A stretch of 64,000 nt of DNA, taken from positions 496,001-560,000 of the forward strand of contig NZ_CANNFH010000001.1 of the NCBI RefSeq assembly GCF_947503875.1, in the 5' to 3' direction. The notes under the pieces are model-generated. The model saw nothing but the letters and a program-made list of their open reading frames with translations, searched no databases and was not told the DNA's origin. Positions 44,497-55,100 of the stretch are shown one piece after another (within the stretch, counting starts at the first letter, position 1; each line of letters opens with the position of its first letter). Made by a program: the position numbers and the translations under genes. Source of the stretch: an uncultured Polaribacter sp. Lineage in GTDB: Bacteria > Bacteroidota > Bacteroidia > Flavobacteriales > Flavobacteriaceae.

Positions 44497-46137
44497 TTAG
44501 GCTAACATTGTAACCGGGTTTTCTATAAACGTTTTTAATGTTTGTAAAAACGCTGCTCCAACAGCACCATCTACTGTTCTGTGGTCGCATGTTAAAGTTA
44601 AATTCATTGTATTTCCTACAACTATTTGTCCGTTTTTAACTACAGGTTTTTCAACAATAGCACCAACAGATAATATAGCAGAGTTAGGTTGGTTTATTAT
44701 TGATGTAAAATTATCAATACCAAACATTCCTAAATTAGAAACCGTAAAAGTACTTCCTTGCATTTCTGCAGGCGCAATTTTCTTGTTTCTAGCTTTACCC
44801 GCTAAATCTCTAACATTAGCTCCAATTTGCGTTAAACTTAAATCGTTAGTGTGTTTTATAACAGGTACTAACAATCCATCATCTACAGCAACAGCAACAC
44901 CAACGTGAATATGACTGTGGAAAATTGTGTTGTTATCTGTCCAAGATGTGTTTACTTGTGGATGCTTTTGTAAAGCCATCGCACAAGCTTTAACTACCAT
45001 ATCATTAAAAGATACCTTAACATCAGGAATTGCGTTAATGGTTTTTCTAGAAGCCATTGCATTACTCATGTCAACTTCTATATTCAAGCTAAAGTCTGGA
45101 GCAGAAAACTTAGAGTTTCCAAGTGATTTTGCAATTGCTTTACGCATTTGCGAATTTTTCACTTCTTCAGATTTTTCTTCACCAGCGGCAACAAAACTCA
45201 TTGCAGGTGCAGCAGCATTTGTTTTACTCGGTGCAGCTTCTTTAGCTACAGGTGTAAAGTTTTCTACATCCTTTTTTATAATTCTACCGTTTTCTCCAGA
45301 ACCACTAACATCAGCAAGGTTAATTCCCTTATCTGCAGCAATTTTCTTTGCTAAAGGAGATGCAAAAATTCTACCTCCATTAGAATTTGTGTTGCTCGTG
45401 TTGTTTGAAGTAGTAGCCTCTTTTTGCTCTTCTTTTGCTTCTTCTGTGGTTTCAGGTTTACTTGCTTCAGTTGTTTTGGCAGCTGTAGTTGTAGCACCAC
45501 CATTAGCAACAATTGCTGAAACATCTGTTCCTGCAGGACCTATGATTGCTAATAAACTATCAACTGGTGCAGTTTCTCCTTCTTGAGTACCAACATGTAA
45601 AAGTGTACCTTCATAGAAAGATTCAAACTCCATTGTAGCCTTATCTGTTTCAATTTCCGCTAAAATATCACCTTCTTCTACAGTATCACCTTGTTTTTTT
45701 AACCAAGTTGCTACTGTACCATCTGTCATTGTATCACTTAGACGTGGCATGTTTATCACTTGCACACCTTCAGGAATTGAAACTTCAGAACTACTTGATT
45801 CTACTTTAGTTTTTTCTTCTTTTTCTGCTGTATTGCTTTTTTCTTCGGAAGCTTTATTGTCATCTGAACTTCCATTTAGAAGACCAGCAATATCTTCATC
45901 TTTTTCACCAATAATGGCTAAAAGAGTGTCTACAGGAGACGTTTCTCCTTCTTGCACACCAATATGTAATAATACACCTTCGTGAAAAGATTCAAACTCC
46001 ATTGTAGCTTTGTCCGTTTCAATTTCAGCTAAAATATCGCCTTCTTCAATGTTATCTCCAACATTCTTTAACCATTTTGCCACAACACCTTCTTCCATGG
46101 TGTCACTTAAACGCGGCATATTTACTATTGTAGCCAT
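44497..46137 (-). CDS. Pyruvate dehydrogenase E2 with two lipoyl domains
   Basis: This dihydrolipoamide acetyltransferase is the core of pyruvate dehydrogenase. The 546-residue protein has two near-identical lipoyl domains (Lys43 and Lys166 in EIETDKATMEFES). A linker rich in Thr, Glu and Lys follows, then a subunit-binding domain (FASPLAKKIAADKGINL, about residues 258-295). The catalytic domain ends with His519 and Asp523 in CDHRTVDGAVG. The lipoyl domains are more alike than expected of old duplicates. It starts 3 nt after the E1-alpha stop, so the two are co-expressed. Confidence 0.93.
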   Translation of the reverse strand: MATIVNMPRLSDTMEEGVVAKWLKNVGDNIEEGDILAEIETDKATMEFESFHEGVLLHIGVQEGETSPVDTLLAIIGEKDEDIAGLLNGSSDDNKASEEKSNTAEKEEKTKVESSSSEVSIPEGVQVINMPRLSDTMTDGTVATWLKKQGDTVEEGDILAEIETDKATMEFESFYEGTLLHVGTQEGETAPVDSLLAIIGPAGTDVSAIVANGGATTTAAKTTEASKPETTEEAKEEQKEATTSNNTSNTNSNGGRIFASPLAKKIAADKGINLADVSGSGENGRIIKKDVENFTPVAKEAAPSKTNAAAPAMSFVAAGEEKSEEVKNSQMRKAIAKSLGNSKFSAPDFSLNIEVDMSNAMASRKTINAIPDVKVSFNDMVVKACAMALQKHPQVNTSWTDNNTIFHSHIHVGVAVAVDDGLLVPVIKHTNDLSLTQIGANVRDLAGKARNKKIAPAEMQGSTFTVSNLGMFGIDNFTSIINQPNSAILSVGAIVEKPVVKNGQIVVGNTMNLTLTCDHRTVDGAVGAAFLQTLKTFIENPVTMLA

Positions 46138-46140
46138 ATA

Positions 46141-47130
46141 TTAACTTATAAAAGGGTAATTTTCTTGTTCATAAACCATATCATACATTTGTTGAACTTC
46201 AGGGAAAGGAGATTCTTCTGCGAATTTTTCACATTCCTTAACCTTACTTTTAACGTCTTTATCTATAACAGAAATTTCCTCTTCAGTGGCGTATTTCTTC
46301 TCTAAAATAATGTTTTTAATTTGTGTAATTGGATCTATTTTCTTGTATTCTTCTACTTCATCTTTAGTTCTGTAGTGTTGCGCATCAGACATAGAATGTC
46401 CTCTGTATCTGTAGGTTTTCATTTCTAAAAAAGTAGGGCCATCTCCACGTCTAGCTCTTTGTATAGCTTCGTCTACAGCTTCTGCTACTTTTATTGGGTT
46501 CATTGCATCTACAGGTCCACATGGCATTTCATAACCTAAACCAAGTTTCCAAATATCGTCATGGTTTGCTGTTCTTTCTACAGAAGTTCCCATAGCATAT
46601 CCATTGTTTTCAACAATAAAAATTACGGGTAATTTCCATAACATAGCCATGTTAAACGCTTCGTGTAAAGATCCTTGTCTTGCAGCTCCATCACCAAAAC
46701 AGGTTAAGGTTACAGCATCGCTACCTTTATATTTGTCAGCAAAAGCAAGTCCTGCACCTAATGGTATTTGACCACCTACAATACCATGACCACCATAAAA
46801 ACGGTGTTCTTTAGAAAAAATATGCATAGAACCACCCATTCCTTTGGAGGTTCCCGTTACTTTACCAAATAACTCTGCCATTACTTTTTTAGGATCTTCT
46901 CCCATACCTATAGGTTGCACGTGATTTCTGTATGCAGTAATCATTTTGTCTTTTGAAAGATCCATGGCGTGCAACGCACCTGCTAAAATTGCTTCTTGCC
47001 CATTATATAGGTGCAAAAATCCTCTAACTTTTTGTTGAATGTAAACAGAGGCTAGTTTGTCTTCGAATTTGCGCCAAAAAAGCATGTCTTTGTACCAATT
47101 TAAGTAGGTCTCTTTGGTGATTTTCTTCAT
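46141..47130 (-). CDS. pdhA: Pyruvate dehydrogenase E1 subunit alpha
   Basis: This thiamine-diphosphate-dependent alpha subunit decarboxylates pyruvate and passes the acetyl group to the E2 lipoyl arm. The 329-residue protein has FLHLYNGQEAILAGA, MHIFSKEHRFYGGHGIVGGQIPLG, the TPP motif GDGAARQGSLHEAFNMA...NN, and the phosphorylation-loop-like YRYRGHSMSDAQHYR. Length is normal for a heterotetrameric E1-alpha. Its beta subunit must be elsewhere, because none is adjacent. The promoter box TATTTTTG lies 60 nt upstream. Confidence 0.95.
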   Translation of the reverse strand: MKKITKETYLNWYKDMLFWRKFEDKLASVYIQQKVRGFLHLYNGQEAILAGALHAMDLSKDKMITAYRNHVQPIGMGEDPKKVMAELFGKVTGTSKGMGGSMHIFSKEHRFYGGHGIVGGQIPLGAGLAFADKYKGSDAVTLTCFGDGAARQGSLHEAFNMAMLWKLPVIFIVENNGYAMGTSVERTANHDDIWKLGLGYEMPCGPVDAMNPIKVAEAVDEAIQRARRGDGPTFLEMKTYRYRGHSMSDAQHYRTKDEVEEYKKIDPITQIKNIILEKKYATEEEISVIDKDVKSKVKECEKFAEESPFPEVQQMYDMVYEQENYPFIS

Positions 47131-47190
47131 TCTAAGTTATTGTTGTTAGTTTAAATTAATGGAAATTTAATTGGTTTATAATATTTGGAA

Positions 47191-47198
47191 CAAAAATA
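47191..47198 (-). promoter_or_regulatory. -7 promoter box TATTTTTG before pdhA
   Basis: TATTTTTG fits TAnnTTTG and is 60 nt from the pdhA ATG, giving a leader of about 55 nt. Confidence 0.45.
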
Positions 47199-47258
47199 AC
47201 TGTTTTTAGTGAATAAAAAAACGTGAAGGCTATATTTTAATTGAAAAAATGAACAATT

Positions 47259-47933
47259 TTACTCGTATTTGGCAACAACTAAAGTCGCTTTGGCATCTGT
47301 AGCCAAATTCCACTCATTTGAAGAGATAAGCACGCCAGTATCATTATACACTTTAAAGGCAGCAGTATTAGGGCCAGAAGTACCTTGATTTAAGGCTACA
47401 AAGGCAATTTTATTAATACCTAATTCTAAAGGAATATTAAAGCTTTGGTAGCTGCGTCTTAATACAATATTATTTACCACAGGTTTATCATTTACCATAA
47501 TAGTTACTCGATCTCCATCTGGATGCTGAAAATCTCTACAAATAATATTTACACTATTTGCCTTGGTTCTAATACTACCTAAATCTTGGTCTATAACAGG
47601 ATATATATATTGACCGTTAACCGTTTTAAAGGCGTTTAAAAAACGAGCTTCCTTAATTTTTTTTTGAGTGAGAATACCTTTATTCAATCGCTTTTCTTCT
47701 GCTTGCTGCTTATTTAGCTTTTCTTGTTCTCTGTCATACGCCTTTTTGAAGCCATCTAAACCTTTAAGTTCTATAGAGGTTGGTTGTTCTGATACTTTTG
47801 TGTTTTTTATAACCAATGCTTTTACCTTTCCTTTGTCATTTTTACCACCGTTACTTTTATCTAATTGTGCACACAAAGACAAAGAAGAAAAGGTAATAAA
47901 AATTATGAAAAAAGTTTTTAATGTAGATAACAT
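47259..47933 (-). CDS. Exported protein of unknown function
   Basis: A 224-residue protein with a signal peptide (TLKTFFIIFITFSSLSLCAQ). After a charged coiled region (residues about 62-92, FKKAYDREQEKLNKQQAEEK) it ends in a beta-rich domain of about 100 residues with text such as ICRDFQHPDGDRVTIMVND and LELGINKIAFVALNQG, which resembles an immunoglobulin-like fold. I do not recognise a named family. It stands alone, with a promoter box 24 nt upstream. Confidence 0.72.
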   Translation of the reverse strand: MLSTLKTFFIIFITFSSLSLCAQLDKSNGGKNDKGKVKALVIKNTKVSEQPTSIELKGLDGFKKAYDREQEKLNKQQAEEKRLNKGILTQKKIKEARFLNAFKTVNGQYIYPVIDQDLGSIRTKANSVNIICRDFQHPDGDRVTIMVNDKPVVNNIVLRRSYQSFNIPLELGINKIAFVALNQGTSGPNTAAFKVYNDTGVLISSNEWNLATDAKATLVVAKYE

Positions 47934-47957
47934 ATTGTTGTTTTGTTATAGTGTAAA

Positions 47958-47965
47958 CAAATATA
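47958..47965 (-). promoter_or_regulatory. -7 promoter box TATATTTG before the exported protein gene
   Basis: TATATTTG fits TAnnTTTG and ends 24 nt before the ATG at 47933. Confidence 0.5.
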
Positions 47966-48010
47966 ATGCCGATTTTTGTTGTAGCTGTAACAGTTTTGTT
48001 AAATTTACCT

Positions 48011-48679
48011 TTAGTGAACGGGAAAATTAAAATAGGTTTTTGGATAGGGTTCTTGTCTTAACGTAAAATGCCACCATTCATTATCATAAGGTTTAAAACC
48101 ATTATCCATCATTATTTTTCTTAAAAATAAACGATTTTGTTGCTGTTTTTTTGTGAGGTTTTTATAAAACGGGTGCGATTCTTTACCAAAAAAATCATAA
48201 ATACTGCCCATGTCTAATGCTTTATTTGTAGCTAAATCTATAATGGTTAAATCTACAGTACTGCCTCTAGTATGGCCAGATTTAGAGGCAATGTAACCGA
48301 GTTTGAACAATTTAGATTTTGGAATATTTGGATAATACTTTTTTTTCATTAAAGTATCATTTAAAACTCTAGCCCATTTTACAAAATGATTTATGGCTTG
48401 TTGTGGTCTATATGCATCAAAAATTTTTAAACCTAAATTTTCTTTTTTAAGTTTTTGTTGAATAATTTGTAATTGTTTTGCGGCCGCTTTTGTGATTAAC
48501 AAACAATTACTTTTATAACCGTCTATTGGCTTTCCAATAAAATTATCATCAGATAAATAACATAGTTCTACTTGTATGCTTGGTGCTACATCATTTAAAT
48601 AAGTAAAACCACTTGGTATTTCTTGCGAATAAATAAAGCAACTAAAACAAATAAAAACAACTAAAATACTTTTTTGCAT
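48011..48679 (-). CDS. M15-family D-alanyl-D-alanine dipeptidase (VanX/DdpX-like)
   Basis: A zinc peptidase that cleaves D-Ala-D-Ala, probably in the periplasm: the 222-residue protein starts with a signal peptide (SILVVFICFSCFIYSQ). The M15D motifs are present: DAYRPQQAINHFVKW, the metal-binding SKSGHTRGSTVDLTI (His and Asp ligands) and EWWHFTL with catalytic Glu and ligand His. Genes of this kind usually recycle peptidoglycan dipeptides; no vancomycin-resistance genes are nearby, so a resistance role is not suggested. Confidence 0.9.
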   Translation of the reverse strand: MQKSILVVFICFSCFIYSQEIPSGFTYLNDVAPSIQVELCYLSDDNFIGKPIDGYKSNCLLITKAAAKQLQIIQQKLKKENLGLKIFDAYRPQQAINHFVKWARVLNDTLMKKKYYPNIPKSKLFKLGYIASKSGHTRGSTVDLTIIDLATNKALDMGSIYDFFGKESHPFYKNLTKKQQQNRLFLRKIMMDNGFKPYDNEWWHFTLRQEPYPKTYFNFPVH

Positions 48680-48745
48680 AGCGTAAAAATAATAAAATTT
48701 AAAGGAAGGCTTCTATATAAAAATTAATACTTAATTTTGATTGTT

Positions 48746-49153
48746 ATGGAACAACTAACCCTTACAACACCTGCACTTTTATTTTCTGCGATTTCTTTGA
48801 TTATGTTAGCTTATACAAATCGTTTTTTAGCTTATTCTGCAGTTATTAGAAACTTACATGATATTTATTTAGAGAAAAAAGACGATGCTTTACTAAGACA
48901 GATTAAAAATTTAAAGCTGCGCTTGAATTTAACAAGATACATGCAAATTTTGGGAATTACTAGTTTGCTTTTTTGTGTATTAACGATGTTTTTAATTTAC
49001 ATTAATCAACAAACAATAGCTTCTTATACTTTTGGATTTGGCCTAATTTTACTCATATTATCTTTGAGTTTGTTAATTAAAGAAATTCAAATTTCGTCTC
49101 AAGCTTTGCAACATCATATTGCAGATATAGAAGAGTATTTGAATCAAAAATAA
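48746..49153 (+). CDS. DUF2721-like small membrane protein
   Basis: A 135-residue protein with three probable membrane helices (about residues 8-30, 72-92 and 96-116). Its start, TTPALLFSAISLIMLAYTNRF, is the conserved block of DUF2721, a family of unknown function. I take the ATG at 48746; an earlier in-frame TTG at 48737 adds three residues without support. It is a single rightward gene between two leftward ones. The function cannot be inferred. Confidence 0.78.
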   Translation: MEQLTLTTPALLFSAISLIMLAYTNRFLAYSAVIRNLHDIYLEKKDDALLRQIKNLKLRLNLTRYMQILGITSLLFCVLTMFLIYINQQTIASYTFGFGLILLILSLSLLIKEIQISSQALQHHIADIEEYLNQK

Positions 49154-49161
49154 AAGTAGCT

Positions 49162-51015
49162 TTATTTTCTGTCTAAAAAATCTTGGTAGACTTCTTGTGA
49201 AATAGCTTTACCTAAGGAGTCTAGCGTTTTGGTGTTTCCTATTTCTAAAATAGGAGTTTTACCCACCAAATCGTAAACAATTGTTCCGTTTTTAGAAATT
49301 GTGCCAAAGCCTTTGTTAAAACTAAAATAACTAAACTGATTTTTAGAATTATTAAATAGGTTTTTACTCCATTTAAAGGCGCTATTATCACCATCCAATA
49401 AATCTAAAAGCGTGTAAGGTAAATCTATTTGATTTGTATAATTGTCTACAGTTAGGTTGGTTTTAGTTAATGCACCTCCTAACCACAGCATAGGAATTTT
49501 AAATTTTTTGGGATCATTAAAAAGGCCTTCATGTTTTGGCAAACTATGGCCATGATCTGCCAAAATAATTATTAAAGTATTTTTATACCAAGGCTGTTGT
49601 TTTGCAAATTTTATAAAATTACCAACTGCTTTATCTGTATAAGTGTGCGAACTTCTAAATTTATTATCTTCTGTGTCTTTTCCAAATTTATAAACATCAG
49701 GAAACTCAAAAGGTTCATGACTAGTTAAGGTTAATAGAATTTTAAAAAAAGGATGTGTTTGTTTGTTTTCAAAATCTTTTGCAAACTTTTGCAATACAAC
49801 ATGATCATGAGCACCCCACTTAGAATTCCAATCATCATTTTTAAAAAAACTACCGTCTACAAAATTGTTAATTTGCGCATTTCTAAGATAGGTTTTCATG
49901 TTGGCAAAATTTAAATCGCCTCCATAATAAAACTTTGTTTTATAACCTAAATCCTCCATTTGTTTGGGTAACATAGGTAAACTTCTCGTTTTATTTGGCA
50001 TACGCATTATTCGTTTTACAGGTAAAGGATAATAACCGCTTAAAATGGCAGGAATTCCTTTATCTGTTCTATCTCCGTTTGCATAAAAATTGGTAAAAAG
50101 TAAACCTTCTTTAGAAAGGGCGTTTAAATTTGGTGTTACATTGGATTCACCATTTAAAGCACCAACTACTTTTGCGGTTAAACCTTCCCAAATAATTAAA
50201 ATTACGTTAGGTTTTTTTGTGTTTAAAATGTTATCTGTATCCGCATTTAATAAAGGTTTTCTATTTTTTTTTATGATGTTTTTCGCAATTTTATCATCTA
50301 GAGATTTGTAAACATTAATACCATTTGTTCTGTGCGTTATGGTGTTAAAAAAATTCCATGTAAAATTTATGGCAGCATGGTTTGCAAACATGCTGCTAGA
50401 AAAATAGACATTACTTTGGTTTATAGGATTGGTTTGTAAACCTCCTCTAATAGGTAATATTAAGCTTGCTGTTGTTACTAAAAATAAGATTGCTTGTGCC
50501 CAATGGCTTTTTGCTATTACTATTGTTTTATTATTAATTACTTTCTTAAAAAACCAACAAAAGCCAATAGTGATAAGTAACCAAGCAAAAATGCCAAAAG
50601 CTAGCAGTCCTTTAGAAACAGAAGCTAGCATCAACATAGGTTTGTCTAGATAAGGTAAAATACTATTGTCTAATCTTACGCCCCAAGATTGGTATAAACC
50701 AGCATCTGTTAAAAGCAAAACTGTAATTATAGCAAGAATTATATAAGAATATATTTTAACTATTTTACCTAAATAGTTTGTAGTTGTAAATACAGAAATT
50801 ATAAAAAGTAAAAAGGGTATTATAGAAAGATAGGCTGCAAAAGAAATATCTAATTTTAAACCATAATAAAAGGTGTTTATAATTGTTGAAGTGTCTAATT
50901 CTTTAGTACTACTAAAGTTAAACACCAAGAAAAAGGATCTTGCAAAAACAAAATAACTTACCCAAAGTAAAAAGTAGCTTATGTAAAAAAGAATTCTGTT
51001 TTTAAAACTTCTCAA
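49162..51015 (-). CDS. LTA-synthase-like sulfatase-fold membrane transferase
   Basis: A 617-residue protein with five N-terminal membrane helices (first about 200 residues) and a periplasmic alkaline-phosphatase/sulfatase domain. The domain shows LIIWEGLTAKVVGALNG with a metal-site Glu, the nucleophile region NGDRTDKGIPAILSGYYP with the expected Thr, and ILADHGHSLPKHEGLFN with metal ligands. The family includes LtaS, OpgB and phosphoethanolamine transferases. In a Gram-negative bacterium it may modify glycans or lipid A with phosphoglycerol or similar, but the substrate is unclear. tsaD lies 18 bp upstream on the same strand. Confidence 0.88.
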   Translation of the reverse strand: MRSFKNRILFYISYFLLWVSYFVFARSFFLVFNFSSTKELDTSTIINTFYYGLKLDISFAAYLSIIPFLLFIISVFTTTNYLGKIVKIYSYIILAIITVLLLTDAGLYQSWGVRLDNSILPYLDKPMLMLASVSKGLLAFGIFAWLLITIGFCWFFKKVINNKTIVIAKSHWAQAILFLVTTASLILPIRGGLQTNPINQSNVYFSSSMFANHAAINFTWNFFNTITHRTNGINVYKSLDDKIAKNIIKKNRKPLLNADTDNILNTKKPNVILIIWEGLTAKVVGALNGESNVTPNLNALSKEGLLFTNFYANGDRTDKGIPAILSGYYPLPVKRIMRMPNKTRSLPMLPKQMEDLGYKTKFYYGGDLNFANMKTYLRNAQINNFVDGSFFKNDDWNSKWGAHDHVVLQKFAKDFENKQTHPFFKILLTLTSHEPFEFPDVYKFGKDTEDNKFRSSHTYTDKAVGNFIKFAKQQPWYKNTLIIILADHGHSLPKHEGLFNDPKKFKIPMLWLGGALTKTNLTVDNYTNQIDLPYTLLDLLDGDNSAFKWSKNLFNNSKNQFSYFSFNKGFGTISKNGTIVYDLVGKTPILEIGNTKTLDSLGKAISQEVYQDFLDRK

Positions 51016-51033
51016 AATAGTGCTTGTAATTAG

Positions 51034-52059
51034 TTATTCTGTAACTTTTAATCTTGCTTTGGCAGTAACATTTGTATTAGAATACTCATTGTTTAAAAAT
51101 TTTAAATAACCAGTAATTGCAATCATGGCTGCATTATCTGTGGTATATTCAAACTTAGGAATGTAGGTAGTCCATCCAAAATGTTTTTGAGCAAGTGCTA
51201 ACCTTTTTCTTATTTCAGAATTTGCAGATACTCCACCAGCAATTGCAATATGTTTGACACCTGTTTTTTTAACGGCATTTTTTAATTTTTCCATTAAAAT
51301 TTCAACAATTGTATATTGAATAGAAGCACAAATATCATTTAAATTCTCTGTTATAAAATTTGGGTTTATTTTCTGTTGCTTTTGAATAAAATATAAAATT
51401 CCTGTTTTTAAACCACTAAAACTAAAATCTAAATCACCTACTTTAGGTTTGGTAAATGCAAACGCTTTTGGGTTACCAAGTTGTGCATATTTGTCTATTA
51501 AAGGGCCACCAGGATAAGGCAAACCTAAAATTTTAGCAGACTTATCAAAAGCTTCTCCAACAGCATCATCTATAGTTTCTCCTAAAATTTCCATTTCAAA
51601 ATAATTAGAAACCTTTACAATTTGGGTATGACCACCACTAATTGTTAAGCATATAAAAGGAAAAGGAGGTGTTTTACTATCTTCTTCATTAATAAAATGC
51701 GCTAAAATATGCGCTTGCATATGATTAACAGCCAATAAAGGAACATTTAAACCAATTGCTAACGATTTGGCAAAAGAAGTGCCCACTAAAAGAGAACCCA
51801 TTAAACCTGGTCCTTTTGTAAAAGCGATTCCAGATAATTGTTCTTTGTTAATTTTTGCTTGTTTTAACGCTTGTTGTACTACAGGTACTATGTTTTGCTG
51901 ATGGGCTCTTGATGCCAATTCTGGCACAACACCACCGTATTTTGCGTGCACTTCTTGGTTAGCCACTACATTGCTTAGTACTTTAGCATCGCAAATAACA
52001 GATGCACTAGTATCATCACAAGAAGATTCTATTCCTAAAATATATATAGGTGTTTTCAT
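51034..52059 (-). CDS. tsaD: tRNA N6-adenosine threonylcarbamoyltransferase TsaD
   Basis: TsaD transfers threonylcarbamoyl to A37 of ANN-decoding tRNAs. The 341-residue protein has the phosphate loop ILGIESSCDDTSASV, the iron ligands His113 and His117 in VNHMQAHILAH, and GGHTQIV and AGGVSANSEIRKRL with the ATP and later metal residues. It is essential in most bacteria. It is divergent from the tamB gene. The promoter box TATTTTTG ends only 5 nt before the ATG, suggesting a leaderless mRNA. Confidence 0.97.
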   Translation of the reverse strand: MKTPIYILGIESSCDDTSASVICDAKVLSNVVANQEVHAKYGGVVPELASRAHQQNIVPVVQQALKQAKINKEQLSGIAFTKGPGLMGSLLVGTSFAKSLAIGLNVPLLAVNHMQAHILAHFINEEDSKTPPFPFICLTISGGHTQIVKVSNYFEMEILGETIDDAVGEAFDKSAKILGLPYPGGPLIDKYAQLGNPKAFAFTKPKVGDLDFSFSGLKTGILYFIQKQQKINPNFITENLNDICASIQYTIVEILMEKLKNAVKKTGVKHIAIAGGVSANSEIRKRLALAQKHFGWTTYIPKFEYTTDNAAMIAITGYLKFLNNEYSNTNVTAKARLKVTE

Positions 52060-52064
52060 TGGGG

Positions 52065-52072
52065 CAAAAATA
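52065..52072 (-). promoter_or_regulatory. -7 promoter box TATTTTTG before tsaD
   Basis: TATTTTTG ends 5 nt before the tsaD ATG at 52059. A normal start site 4-7 nt after the box would coincide with the start codon. Confidence 0.5.
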
Positions 52073-52126
52073 GAAATAAATTTAGGTTGATTTTTCTTTT
52101 TTTAGAATAGAAATATAATTCTTTGG

Positions 52127-52134
52127 TAAATTTG
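52127..52134 (+). promoter_or_regulatory. -7 promoter box TAAATTTG before tamB
   Basis: TAAATTTG fits TAnnTTTG; it ends 23 nt before the ATG at 52158, so it supports this start over an in-frame TTG at 52143. Confidence 0.5.
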
Positions 52135-52157
52135 CACGTTCTTTGTGTTACTTGGCA

Positions 52158-55100
52158 ATGTTTTTGCTTCTTAAAGAGAAACAAATCATCAATTTAAAAA
52201 AAAGCGTTATTAAAACTTTTGCATACAAAACAGTAAAACTTATAGGGTATTTTATACTCTTTTTGCTGTTGTTGAGTTTGTTGTTATCTACTTCTTTTGT
52301 GCAAACAAAATTAGGTAATTATGCTACTGGTAAAATTAATGAAGAATATGGTGCTAATTTAGCTATTGGTAAAATAAACTTGTCTTTATTAGGCAGTGTT
52401 CAATTGAAAGATGTTCAAATTAAAGACCACCACAAAGACACTTTAATTTTTGTAAACAAACTATCAACTTCTCTTTTAAGCGCAAAAAAAGTTTTAGATA
52501 AGCAGGTGCTTTTAGGAGACGTTATTTTAAGTGATGCTTCTTACTACATGAAAACACACAAAGGTGAAAAACAGAACAACATTTCTGTTTTTCTGCAAAG
52601 CTTTGTTACCAATAAACCCAAAGATTCTTTAGCACCACCATTTGTATTAAAGGCAGATAATATTTATGTGCAAAATCTAGATTTTAAAATTATAAATGAA
52701 AATAACCAAAAACCGTTAATTTTTTCTGCGGTAAATATTGGTGGTAATGTGCAAGATTTGGCAATTAACGGTGCTAATTTTGAAGCTAAAACAAGAGGAT
52801 TGCATTTTAAAACCAATCAAGGTATTGTTGTTAATAATTTAACTACAGATTATGCCTATACTAATACTAAAATGAATTTTGAGAATACCTTGTTAAAGAC
52901 CGAAAAATCAGATCTTAATGCAAATATTGTTTTTAACTACAACAAAGGGGATTTAGCAAAATTTACAGATAATGTAAAAATAACCGCTAACTTCACTAAA
53001 AGTAAAATTAAGATAACAGATTTAAAAAAGTTTTATACAGAGTTAAGCGGGAATGATGTGATTTTTTTTAATGGAAAACTAAACGGAACACTAAATAATT
53101 TTGATTTGCGTAATCTTAATTTAAAAACCAGAAAAGGAATTAAAGTTATTGGTAATTTATCTTTTGTAAATGCAGTAAATACGAAAAGAGGTTTTGTTTT
53201 TGACGGAAAACTAAGAAATTTATCTGCTTCTTATGCAGAGCTAAAAAATATTTTACCAAATGTTTTAGGAAACACCTTACCATCTGAGTTTTCTAAATTT
53301 GGCAGGTTTACAGCCAAAGGAAATGTAAGATTAACCCCAACACAAATAAGCGCTGCAATTGCTTTGCGTTCTAAAATTGGTACTATTGTTTCAGATTTAG
53401 AAATAGATAACATTAATAATATAGACAACGCCTCTTATATTGGTGATTTAGAGTTGACTGATTTTGATATGGGCGCCTTTTTTAACAATCCGCTTTTTGG
53501 ATTGGTTTCTTTAAAAGGAGATGTAAATGGAAGTGGTTTTACTTTAAACAATATAAATACTGCGTTTATTGGTACTATTAGTGCCTTAAATTTTAAAGAA
53601 TATACCTATCAAAATATTGTTACTAATGGAAGATATCAAAACAATAAATTTGATGGTGATTTGGTCATAGATGATGCTAATTTTAAAATGAAATTTAACG
53701 GTTTAGCAGACCTATCATCTACAACACATAAGTTTGATTTTAAATCTAATATTGCTTATTTAAACCTTAAAGAAACCAATTTATTTACAAGAGACAGTAC
53801 TGCAGTTTTAAAAGCAGATATAGCTGTAGATATAGAGGGGAACACTTTAGATAATATTATAGGAAAAGCGGTTTTTAACAAGGTGTTTTATACCAATCAA
53901 GAGCAAGAGTATGCTTTTAAGGAATTTATTGTTTCATCATCATTAAAAGACAGTATAAAAACAATAGCGGTAACTTCTAAAGATATTGTAGATGGTAAAA
54001 TAGCGGGTAAATTTTATTTTTCAGATTTGCCTAAAGTAGCACAAAATGCTTTGAGTAGTGTATATACCAACTACAAACCTTATGCGGTTTCTCCAAATCA
54101 GTTTTTAGATTTTAATTTTGAAATCTACAATCAGGTGGTAAATGTTTTTTTTCCGGATATTTTTATTGATAATAATACCAAAATTAAAGGTAAAATTAAT
54201 TCGGATAAAAATTTATTTCGTTTGAATTTAAGTTCGCCTAAAGTTGCTTATTTAAAAAATGAAATCGAAGATATTATTTTAAGAACCGATAATAAAAACC
54301 CTATTTATAATACCTTTTTGTCTGCCAAAGAGGTAAATACAGATTATTATAAGGTTTCTAAGTTAAAGTTAATTAATATCAACAGAAATGATACTTTATT
54401 CTTTAAATCTGAATTTGAAGGAGGAAAAAAGAAGAATGAAAATTTTAATTTAGATTTTTTCTACACTTTTAATTCTGAAGGAAAATCTGTAGTAGGTTTC
54501 GAAGAATCATCATTCATATTTAAAGAAAATACTTGGAATATTAATCCTGATGTTACCAATACAGATAAAATCACTTTCGATTTAAATGCCAATGAGTTTA
54601 ATTTTAGTCAATTTAAATTAATTTCAGGAGCCCAAGAAATAGAATTTACAGGAAGTTTAAAAGGAACCCAAGAAAAAGTTCTACTTGCAGATTTTACCAA
54701 AGTAAATTTACAAAGCTTTTTACCAGAAATAGACAGTTTAGCATTAAAAGGACAACTTTCTGGTCATTTAGATTTTATTCAAAAAGAAGGGAACTATAAA
54801 CCAGAGGCCAATTTAACCATAAAAGATTTTGAAATTAATAATTTTAAACAAGGAGATTTATCTTTAAATATAAAAGGACAAAATTCTTATAAGACTTATG
54901 ATGTAGATTTATCTATAGAAAACGAATCTGTAAAAAGTATTGCAGCAAATGGTTTGTTAGATTTTTCTGCAGAAAGACCAATTATAGACTTAGAAGTGCT
55001 TTTAGAAGAATTTCAACTCAATGCATTTAGTCCTCTTGGTCAAGATGTGTTATCCTCTTTAAGAGGAAGTGCATCTGGTAATTTTACGCTAAGAGGTTTT

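Noticed and set aside
48011..48679. VanX-like dipeptidase as a vancomycin-resistance gene
   Set aside because: No vanH, vanA or regulator is nearby; housekeeping wall-recycling enzymes of this family are common.
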